From positions 1-46,795 of the forward strand of contig CAYMUG010000003.1 of assembly GCA_964393575.1 (NCBI GenBank): a DNA stretch of 46,795 nt, written 5' to 3'. A program made the translations under genes and the position numbers. Shown piece by piece: positions 41,153 to 46,795 of this stretch (its first letter is position 1; the number at the start of each line of letters is the position of its first letter). The notes beneath the pieces were generated by a model. The model saw only the letters and a list, made by a program, of their open reading frames with translations. It did not search any database and was not told where the DNA came from. This DNA comes from CAYMUG01 sp964393575. Its GTDB lineage: Bacteria > Patescibacteriota > Minisyncoccia > Spechtbacterales > 2-12-FULL-38-22.

Positions 41153-41908
41153 TTACTTTATATCATTAAAGAAATCTTTTATGTCCTCTAATAATTTAAT
41201 ATTCTCTTCGTAGGGCATTCGGGTGGGTCCCAAAATTCCAAAAATCGCTTTTTCACGTCCGGGGAGTTCACTCTTAAAAGTCATTAAGCTGAAGGGTAAA
41301 CTGTTTTCCTCTTCTCCAGTCTCTCCTATAAATATATTTATGTCATCCCGTATAGATGTATACAGATCTTCCAAACGCTCCTCAAGTGATTCCGCATATT
41401 CCACCAAAATCCTAATGTTTTCCGCGTTAATAAACTCGGGTTCATTAAGAAGATACTTTAATCCTTCTCTGTAGAAATGGTTTATGTTTAAAAGACCGGC
41501 AAAAGCAAAGGAGTTTGTCATTTCGGCCAAACGGTGGCTCAAGACTTTCGCTGCGTTATCATGGGACTTCTTGAGGGCTTCTTTTAGCTCTTTTTCTGTT
41601 TGGTCAAGCTCCTTTTGTGTTTTTGTTTCTTCTTTTTTGTTTTGTCCGGCCGGTTGCCTTGAACCTAAAGCTACCTTGTCTACATAATACCTATACCCTT
41701 TAACTGTAGGCACACGTCCGGCGGATGTATGCGGTTGATACAGGAAATCCATCTCGTCTAACTGGGACATTATATTGCGGATAGTCGCCGAACTCAAATC
41801 GTATTTATATCTATTCAGCAAATCCCCACTGCTTATGGGTTGTGCTGTTTCTATATAGTGTTCTACTATATCCAAAAGTATTTTTTCTGTTCTATCTCCG
41901 GTATTCAT
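41153..41908 (-). CDS. hrcA: Heat-inducible transcription repressor HrcA
   Basis: HrcA represses heat-shock genes by binding CIRCE operators. The N-terminal winged helix is clear: ILLDIVEHYIETAQPISSGDLLNRYKYDLSSATIRNIMSQLDEMDFLYQPHTSAGRVPTVKGYRYYVD. The C-terminal GAF-like part is short (EEENSLPFSLMTFKSELPGREKAIFGILGPTRMPYEENIKLL), giving 251 residues instead of about 340. Its own promoter carries a CIRCE site, so it represses itself with grpE and dnaK. Confidence 0.95.
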   Translation of the reverse strand: MNTGDRTEKILLDIVEHYIETAQPISSGDLLNRYKYDLSSATIRNIMSQLDEMDFLYQPHTSAGRVPTVKGYRYYVDKVALGSRQPAGQNKKEETKTQKELDQTEKELKEALKKSHDNAAKVLSHRLAEMTNSFAFAGLLNINHFYREGLKYLLNEPEFINAENIRILVEYAESLEERLEDLYTSIRDDINIFIGETGEEENSLPFSLMTFKSELPGREKAIFGILGPTRMPYEENIKLLEDIKDFFNDIK

Positions 41909-41964
41909 ATCAAAATCATATTACTGAGGGTGCCACCGATACTCTCTCCCGACACGCCTAATTC

Positions 41965-42003
41965 ATGATACACAAATTAGCACTCTCTTGTCAATACTGC
42001 TAA
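41965..42003 (-). promoter_or_regulatory. hrcA-grpE-dnaK promoter with CIRCE operator
   Basis: CIRCE (41977-42003) reads TTAGCACTC-N9-TACTGCTAA: the first half is perfect and the second 7/9. On the minus strand a -35 TTGACA (41989-41994) and -10 TATCAT (41965-41970), 18 bp apart, overlap it, so HrcA binding would cover the promoter. Confidence 0.85.
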
Positions 42004-42120
42004 ATATACAGACACACATTAAAGTGTATATACCGAATAAACCGGCTTCAACAAAGCAACAGCATAAATCGGTGTGTTAAAAAATATGATATACTGGTAA
42101 AATGAGGTAACTCTGCTTCG

Positions 42121-42308
42121 CAGAATCAGCAATCAGGAATTAAGAATAAAGAATGGGAATACAGAATTAAAAAAGCAATCGTTTCGCACACCTGACATTT
42201 GACTTCTAACTCCTGACAAAATCGCTTTGCGATTTTCCGGACGCTCGCAAAGCGAGCGCGGTCAAAAGTTAAAGGTCAATTGTCAAATGTTTTTTGGGCG
42301 TAGCGAAT
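42121..42308 (+). repeat. Dispersed palindromic repeat, copy C (upstream of cysS)
   Basis: CACACCTGACATTTGAC words, the AAAATCGCTTTGCGATTTT hairpin, CGCTCGCAAAGCGAGCG, and TCAAATGTTTTTTGGGCG ending 8 bases before the cysS ATG. This copy also has the AATCAGGAATTAAGAATAAA lead-in shared with copy B. Confidence 0.85.
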
Positions 42309-42316
42309 AAAAAATT

Positions 42317-43693
42317 ATGAAATTACATGACACCCTCTCGGGCAGAAAAAAACAACTCCAGCATCCGAAAAGCAAAAAGCTTCGGCTTTTTGTATGCGGA
42401 CCCACGGTGTATGACTTTTCTCACGTAGGACATGCCCGTACATATATAATTTTTGATATGTTTGTGAAATATATGCGCGCTCAGGGTTACAAAGTGTATT
42501 ACCTTCAGAATATAACAGATATTGATGATAAAATAATACACCGCGCTCATAAAGAAAACACTACCGCAAAAAAGGTGGCTGAAAAATACGAAAAAGAGTA
42601 TTACAAAGATATGGAAATCCTGGGTATAGATAGCGTAGATAAATACGCGCGTGCGGGAGATTATATGGAGGAAATCATAAGGCAGATTAAAAAACTTATG
42701 CAAAAAGGTTACGCATACGAAACCGAAAACGGTGTATATTTTCGTGTTAGCAAGTTTAAAGATTACGGCAAGCTATCACGCCAACACCTTAAAAAAGTGA
42801 AAGATATTGAAGAAGATCCTGAAAAAGAAAACCACTTGGACTTTTCCCTATGGAAAAAATCAAAACCCGGAGAACCGGCCCGGAAAAGCCCGTGGGGTAA
42901 AGGCAGACCGGGTTGGCATATAGAAGACACAGCAATTACTCACAAGGAATTCAAGTCGCCTCAGTACGAAATACACGGAGGAGCACGCGACCTTATATTC
43001 CCGCATCATGAAGCTGAAATAGCACAGATTGAAGCCGCTTACGGGAAAAAACCTATGGTAAAATTCTGGATGCACACAGGATTTCTGCAAATAAAAAAGG
43101 AAAAGATGAGCAAATCCCTTGATAACTATATTACGATCAGGGATGCGCTTAAAGATTATAGCCCGGAGACACTTCGTATGTTTTTCACAACCAGACATTA
43201 CCGCTCCCCCATTAATTACGACCCGGATAAACTAAATGAGGCACAAGCGAATGAAGAGAGGTTAACCGAATTCTGGGCAAAACTTTTTTCCGGAGAATTT
43301 AAAGATAAAAACAAGAAAAAAAATGCCCGTATCCAAACTATACAGGAAAACTTTTGGGCTAATTTGAAAGATGACTTCAATACTCCCAAGGCAACTGCCG
43401 AACTTTTTAAGTTAGTAAATTTAGTGTATAAAACAAAGAAAATTGGTGAAGCGGACGAGAAAAGTATAAAATCCTTTTTGAAAAAAGTTAATAAAATCTT
43501 TAACATAGTGGATGAAAACGCTGTATCCGCTGAAAACAAAGTGCCGCATGAAATAAAAGAAATGGTTGCGAGGCGGGAAGAATTACGGCGTAATAAAAAG
43601 TTCAAAGAAGCCGACGAACTTCGCGAAAAACTACGCTCCCGCGGTTATATCATAGAAGATACAGAGAAGGGGGCTAAGATTAAACGAAAATAA
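42317..43693 (+). CDS. cysS: Cysteine-tRNA ligase
   Basis: CysRS attaches cysteine to tRNA-Cys. The class I signatures are FVCGPTVYDFSHVGHARTY (HVGH at 36-39) and KEKMSKSLDN (KMSKS at 263-267). Zinc is normally held by four ligands. Here Cys27 is present and His230/His231 and Glu235 fit the HHEAE segment, but the ligand normally in WHIECS is Asp204 (GWHIEDTAIT). The C-terminal tRNA-binding part has RREELRRNKKFKEADELREKLRSRGYIIED. At 458 residues it is full length. No SD is present. Confidence 0.97.
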   Translation: MKLHDTLSGRKKQLQHPKSKKLRLFVCGPTVYDFSHVGHARTYIIFDMFVKYMRAQGYKVYYLQNITDIDDKIIHRAHKENTTAKKVAEKYEKEYYKDMEILGIDSVDKYARAGDYMEEIIRQIKKLMQKGYAYETENGVYFRVSKFKDYGKLSRQHLKKVKDIEEDPEKENHLDFSLWKKSKPGEPARKSPWGKGRPGWHIEDTAITHKEFKSPQYEIHGGARDLIFPHHEAEIAQIEAAYGKKPMVKFWMHTGFLQIKKEKMSKSLDNYITIRDALKDYSPETLRMFFTTRHYRSPINYDPDKLNEAQANEERLTEFWAKLFSGEFKDKNKKKNARIQTIQENFWANLKDDFNTPKATAELFKLVNLVYKTKKIGEADEKSIKSFLKKVNKIFNIVDENAVSAENKVPHEIKEMVARREELRRNKKFKEADELREKLRSRGYIIEDTEKGAKIKRK

Positions 43694-43702
43694 GCTCGCT
43701 TC

Positions 43703-43723
43703 GTTCCGACTTAACGTCGGAAC
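43703..43723. repeat. Hairpin after cysS
   Basis: GTTCCGAC/GTCGGAAC (43703-43710 with 43716-43723). No T-run follows, so terminator activity is doubtful. Confidence 0.5.
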
Positions 43724-43777
43724 TCCGCTCGCCGTAATCCGTAATACGTAATATGTAATCTTAAATTCCAAATTAAA

Positions 43778-43872
43778 AGGACACAAGGACACAAACAAAT
43801 ATCAAATTAAAAATTAGAAACCGTTTGTTGTTTGGTATTTGTGTATTGTAGTTTGTTTGTATCTTGTGTCCT
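43778..43872. repeat. Long imperfect inverted repeat upstream of dnaB
   Basis: AGGACACAAG (43778-43787) pairs with CTTGTGTCCT (43863-43872). Inside, ACAAACAAATATCAAA partly pairs with TTTGGTATTTGTGT and AGTTTGTTTGT. It could form a long hairpin in the dnaB leader. Confidence 0.6.
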
Positions 43873-43933
43873 TGAGTATTGTGATTTATATGTTACCTGT
43901 CACTATTTTGTAAGCCGAATACAAAACAAAACT

Positions 43934-45358
43934 ATGCCCAACCAAAATCAAAACCAAACCCAAGATGCAAGAATGCCTCCCCAGGACCGGGAAGCGGAAA
44001 TGTCTGTATTGGGTTCTATTCTTATGGATAAAGAGGCCTTTTATAAGGTAGTTGGTTTCCTGCGGTCGGAGGATTTCTACGTAGACAGACACAGAAAAAT
44101 ATTCAAAACAATGACGGAATTGGCGGAAAACGGCCACCCCTTAGATGTGCTGAGCGTGGGCAGTAAACTAAAAGAAAAAGGTATTATGGAAAATGTCGGC
44201 GGGCAAGCTGCCTTAACTGAGCTGGTGAATTCGGTGCCTTCAGCTGCCAATGTCGCTTATTACGCGAATGTTGTTAACAAAAAATCGATCTTGAGAAGGT
44301 TAATTGAAGCGTCTTACGGTATTGCCGAACTCGGATATAAAGAGGAGAAAGATACAGACGAACTGTTAGACGAAGCTGAAAAACAGGTTTTCAATATTTC
44401 TCAAAGAGTAAACTCGCAAAGCTTTTCTCCTATCACAACATCACTTGAAGAAGCGTTTGATAGAATAGATGCTTTACACAAAAGTACCGGCGAGATGCGC
44501 GGAGTGCCTACGGGGTTCAATGATTTGGATAACTATCTATCCGGTATGCAAAAGTCGGACTTAATAATACTTGCTGCCCGGCCGTCTTTGGGTAAATCAG
44601 CGTTCGCGCTGGATATTGCACGCAATGCGGCAGCAAAACACGGAAAATCCGTAGGTATGTTCAGCTTAGAGATGTCCCGCGACCAGATAGTTGACCGCCT
44701 TATAGCTGCCGAAGCGAATATTGATTTGTGGAAGTTGAGAACAGGAAAGCTGTCATCTCACGGGGAACATAATGACTTTACAAAAATACAGGAGGGCTTA
44801 AATGCTTTAGATAAAGCGGCAATTTACATAGACGACGGATTGACTTCTTCAGTGCTGCAAATGAGAGCGATGGCTCGCCGGCTGCAAACGGAAAAAGGGC
44901 TTGATCTTTTAATTGTGGATTATCTTCAGCTCATACAACCACAGCATTCATCTGAAAGTATGGTTCAACAAATAACAGAAATATCAAGATCTCTAAAAGC
45001 GCTGGCACGTGAATTGAATATATCCGTGTTAGCCATAAGCCAGTTAAACCGAGCTGTGGAACAAAGGCATCCGCCCATACCGAAGTTATCCGATTTAAGA
45101 GAAAGCGGAAGTATAGAACAGGACGCGGATGTTGTTCTATTTATATACCGGGATATACGAAACGAAGAAGAGCCGGAAAAAGAAAACTTAGCCGAAGTAC
45201 ACATAGCAAAACACAGAAACGGTCCTGTGGGCAAAGCAGAGCTTTTCTTTAACAAGAATTCCGCCTCTTTCAGTAATCTGGATAAACACCACGCAGAAGC
45301 TGACACCAACCCTCCGCCGCCGGAGAGTGATGTGGGTGTTGATGATATACCTTCTTAA
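43934..45358 (+). CDS. dnaB: Replicative DNA helicase DnaB
   Basis: DnaB unwinds DNA at the replication fork as a hexamer. The start at 43934 (MPNQNQNQTQDARMPPQDREAEMSVLGSIL) fits the family; the upstream extension crosses a repeat and is rejected. The N-terminal helical domain covers residues 15-160. The RecA-like domain has Walker A ARPSLGKSAFALD (Lys221), the Walker B LLIVDYLQLI, and SQLNRAVEQRHPPIPKLSDLRESGSIEQDADVV. At 474 residues it is full length with no intein. It works with DnaG at 22193. Confidence 0.97.
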   Translation: MPNQNQNQTQDARMPPQDREAEMSVLGSILMDKEAFYKVVGFLRSEDFYVDRHRKIFKTMTELAENGHPLDVLSVGSKLKEKGIMENVGGQAALTELVNSVPSAANVAYYANVVNKKSILRRLIEASYGIAELGYKEEKDTDELLDEAEKQVFNISQRVNSQSFSPITTSLEEAFDRIDALHKSTGEMRGVPTGFNDLDNYLSGMQKSDLIILAARPSLGKSAFALDIARNAAAKHGKSVGMFSLEMSRDQIVDRLIAAEANIDLWKLRTGKLSSHGEHNDFTKIQEGLNALDKAAIYIDDGLTSSVLQMRAMARRLQTEKGLDLLIVDYLQLIQPQHSSESMVQQITEISRSLKALARELNISVLAISQLNRAVEQRHPPIPKLSDLRESGSIEQDADVVLFIYRDIRNEEEPEKENLAEVHIAKHRNGPVGKAELFFNKNSASFSNLDKHHAEADTNPPPPESDVGVDDIPS

Positions 45359-45388
45359 GCTCGTCCGTCCGTCAGATGGAGGACGGAC

Positions 45389-45512
45389 TCGCACACCTGA
45401 CATTTGACACCTGACATTTGACAAAATCGCTTCGCGATTTTCCGGGCGCTCGCAAAGCGAGCGCAGTCAAAGGTTAAAAGTCAATTGTCAAATGTTTTTG
45501 CGAACGAAGTGA
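45389..45512 (+). repeat. Dispersed palindromic repeat, copy D (upstream of recR)
   Basis: CACACCTGACATTTGACACC, AAAATCGCTTCGCGATTTT, CGCTCGCAAAGCGAGCGCAG, and TCAATTGTCAAATGTTTTTG, closely matching copy C. It is preceded by a GTCCGTCC/GGACGGAC hairpin (45363-45388). Confidence 0.85.
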
Positions 45513-45526
45513 GTAAACAAAAATCC

Positions 45527-46132
45527 ATGCTTCCTGAATCTTTAGAAAAACTGCAAAACCAATTTGAAAAATTGCCCGGGGTCGGACCCAGACAGGCGCG
45601 CCGGTACGCTTTTTTTGTGTTTAAGCAGGAACAAAAATACGTAGAAGAACTTATAGAAAACCTGCAAACTTTGCGCAAAAGCGTAACTATGTGCGGAAAT
45701 TGCTATATGCCTACCGAAAACAAAGAGGTATGTAAGGTGTGCGCAGACACAAAAAGAGACGGGGGTACCATATGTGTAGTAGAAAAAGAGAGCGACGCCC
45801 TAACAATGGAAAAATCAGGAAAATATAAGGGGGTATACTTTGTGCTCGGAGAAAATATATCCCCGAAAGGCAAAAACACTTTGGCTAAAGAGAGAATTAA
45901 AAACCTTATAAATAAAATTCAAAACTCGGATAAAAACCGGGAAATAATATTGGCGCTTAACAATACCCGCGAAGGCAACTTTACCTCTCTCTATATTGAA
46001 GATCTGTTTAAAAAAAGAGGGCTAAATAAAAAAGCGCGCTTAACGCGCCTGGGCCGGGGGCTCTCCACCGGCAGTGAACTGGAATATTCCGACGAAGAAA
46101 CATTAAAAAATGCCTTAGAAAACCGATTGTAA
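45527..46132 (+). CDS. recR: Recombination mediator RecR
   Basis: RecR helps load RecA at gaps in damaged DNA. From the ATG at 45527 the product has 201 residues. The N-terminal helix-hairpin-helix is LQNQFEKLPGVGPRQARRYAFFV, followed by a Cys4 zinc site (Cys56, 59, 69 and 72) and a Toprim domain with TICVVEKESDALTMEKSGKYKGVYFVLG. The C-terminal motif ARLTRLGRGLSTGSELEYSDEETLKNALENR is the family end. Longer frames via TTG or GTG lie in repeat copy D and are less likely. Confidence 0.95.
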   Translation: MLPESLEKLQNQFEKLPGVGPRQARRYAFFVFKQEQKYVEELIENLQTLRKSVTMCGNCYMPTENKEVCKVCADTKRDGGTICVVEKESDALTMEKSGKYKGVYFVLGENISPKGKNTLAKERIKNLINKIQNSDKNREIILALNNTREGNFTSLYIEDLFKKRGLNKKARLTRLGRGLSTGSELEYSDEETLKNALENRL

Positions 46133-46149
46133 TTTCTAAGGCGTTTTTA
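46112..46149 (+). terminator. recR terminator overlapping the gene's 3' end
   Basis: Stem GCCTTAGAAA/TTTCTAAGGC (46112-46121 with 46133-46142) followed by GTTTTTATT. The 5' arm is inside the coding sequence. Confidence 0.88.
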
Positions 46150-46151
46150 TT

Positions 46152-46433
46152 CCCCTTCTTCAACTTTCAAACCTAAGTTTAAAAACTAAAGAAGGGGACC
46201 AGCGGGTTCGACATACGTCGAACCCGCTGGTGGATGGAGAAGCATGCTATAAAACCTGGATAGGTAGCTAGCTATACATCTCCACCCAAGAATGTACAAG
46301 GGGGAGCCGGAGGGTAACCGTATGGACAACTCTTTTAGGGTAGAATCCTTAATAACCTCCCGGCTCCACGTTTGAGGGGGTGGGAGTAAGTTTTCAAAAA
46401 CCACTTTCGTGCACTCAAGCGCACAACTCCCAC
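46152..46433. repeat. Tandem structured repeat, unit 1
   Basis: The unit consists of stems in a row. H1 is CCCCTTCTT/AAGAAGGGG (46152-46197) with an inner AAAC/GTTT. H2 is the variable hairpin ACCAGCGGGTTCGAC...GTCGAACCCGCTGGT (46198-46231). H3 is GGAGA/TCTCC with inner ACCT/AGGT. Then comes the conserved linker CCCAAGAATGTACAAGGGGG (from 46284). H4 is GGAGCCGGAGG/CCTCCCGGCTCC with an inner ACTCT/AGGGT. Linker ACGTTTGAGG is followed by H5 GGTGGGAGT/AACTCCCACC with ACTTTCGTG and an inner GTGC/GCAC. There is no gene in it. Confidence 0.9.
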
Positions 46434-46730
46434 CCCCTCTTTAACCTTTGAATTACTCAAACTCAAAAACTAAAGAAGGGAGCCAACGGATCCGACGTAC
46501 GTCGGATCCGTTGGCGGGCGGAGAAACTGGAGATAAAACCTAAGTAGGAACAACAATATCTCCACCCAAGAATGTACAAGGGGGGGGGAGCCGGAGGGGG
46601 TAGGCTATCCTATAACTCTTTTAGAGTAAACCGCCTAAAAACCTCCTCCGGCTCCACGTTTGAGGGGTGGGAGTAATAGTCCAAACAACACTTTCGTGTA
46701 TCGTACCATACAACTCCCACCCCTTCTTTA
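46434..46730. repeat. Tandem structured repeat, unit 2
   Basis: The same order of stems as unit 1 with different paired sequences: H1 inner stem TTTGA/TCAAA, H2 GCCAACGGATCCGAC/GTCGGATCCGTTGGC (46482-46515), H3 GGAGATA/TATCTCC, H4 GGAGCCGGAGG/CCTCCGGCTCC with ACTCT/AGAGT and TAGGC/GCCTA, and H5 inner GTAT/ATAC. Linkers CCCAAGAATGTACAAGGGGG, ACGTTTGAGGGG and ACTTTCGTG are unchanged. Confidence 0.9.
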
Positions 46731-46795
46731 ACTTTCAAACCTGAGTTTAAAAACTAAAGAAGGGGTCCGGGTCCGATTTGAATCGGACCCGGACT
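46731..46795. repeat. Tandem structured repeat, unit 3 (cut by window end)
   Basis: H1 CCCCTTCTTT/AAAGAAGGGG and a new version of H2 (GTCCGGGTCCGATT/AATCGGACCCGGAC, 46765-46794) are visible before the window ends. The array may continue. Confidence 0.85.

Noticed and set aside
46186..46404. 72-codon minus-strand frame in the tandem array
   Set aside because: It reads through several hairpins, and the frame is not kept in unit 2, so it is not coding.
46152..46795. CRISPR array or integron attC array
   Set aside because: The unit is about 284 bp with conserved linkers and changing palindromes, without short identical repeats and unique spacers. No cas, integrase or cassette genes are near.

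Overview
The window looks like a scaffold from a Candidate Phyla Radiation (Patescibacteria, Parcubacteria-like) genome. The basis is indirect: many short orphan membrane proteins, housekeeping genes with no Shine-Dalgarno (SD) sequence, HrcA and DnaJ shorter than usual, AT-rich palindromic intergenic repeats, and a mixed repertoire (V-type ATPase, archaeal-type fructose-bisphosphatase, GlsB, LemA/HtpX, DUF3467). No rRNA or ribosomal-protein operon is present to fix the lineage. A run of 100 Ns (37943-38042) shows the sequence is scaffolded.

Layout. 1-2400: small membrane and orphan proteins. 2668-11149: a complete V-type ATPase operon in the order H(coiled coil)-I-K-E-C-F-A-B-D, the order of the Enterococcus ntp operon; its rotor subunit keeps the residues that bind Na+. 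11230-18003: an accessory stretch of mostly single-gene units, many with a strong AGGAGG SD, a recognisable sigma-70 promoter and their own terminator. It includes an alpha/beta hydrolase, two paralogous Nfu-N-like proteins, an FBP aldolase/phosphatase and a proteasome-like Ntn hydrolase. 18052-25779: ArsR regulator, truB, a TreT-like glycosyltransferase, rpoD and dnaG, htpX and lemA. 26174-30683: a periplasmic-binding-protein/histidine-kinase pair, a DUF218 protein, a Nudix hydrolase and tRNA-Ser. 30832-41908: the heat-shock block, groEL/groES and hrcA-grpE-dnaK plus dnaJ, with CIRCE operators at groES and at hrcA, interleaved with Glu/Leu dehydrogenase, tRNA-Lys, a tRNA-like remnant and membrane proteins. 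42317-46132: cysS, dnaB, recR.

The most unusual part is the last 650 bases (46152-46795). It has no credible gene and holds a tandem array (two full units and the start of a third, period about 284 bp). Each unit is a string of hairpins. Hairpin arms differ completely in sequence between units yet still pair, while short unpaired linkers are conserved. That covariation argues for a structured RNA, or a structured DNA element, that I cannot assign to a known family.

Other non-coding signals: a four-copy palindromic repeat placed in one orientation ahead of htpX, dnaJ, cysS and recR; a two-copy repeat in the groES-groEL and hrcA-grpE gaps; and a tRNA-Lys-like remnant whose T loop is split by an 80-nt structured insert. 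How the genes work together: the V-ATPase (probably Na+-linked) couples ion gradients to ATP, HrcA/CIRCE controls the chaperones, the binding protein and histidine kinase form a ligand sensor, and dnaG, dnaB and recR supply replication and repair.
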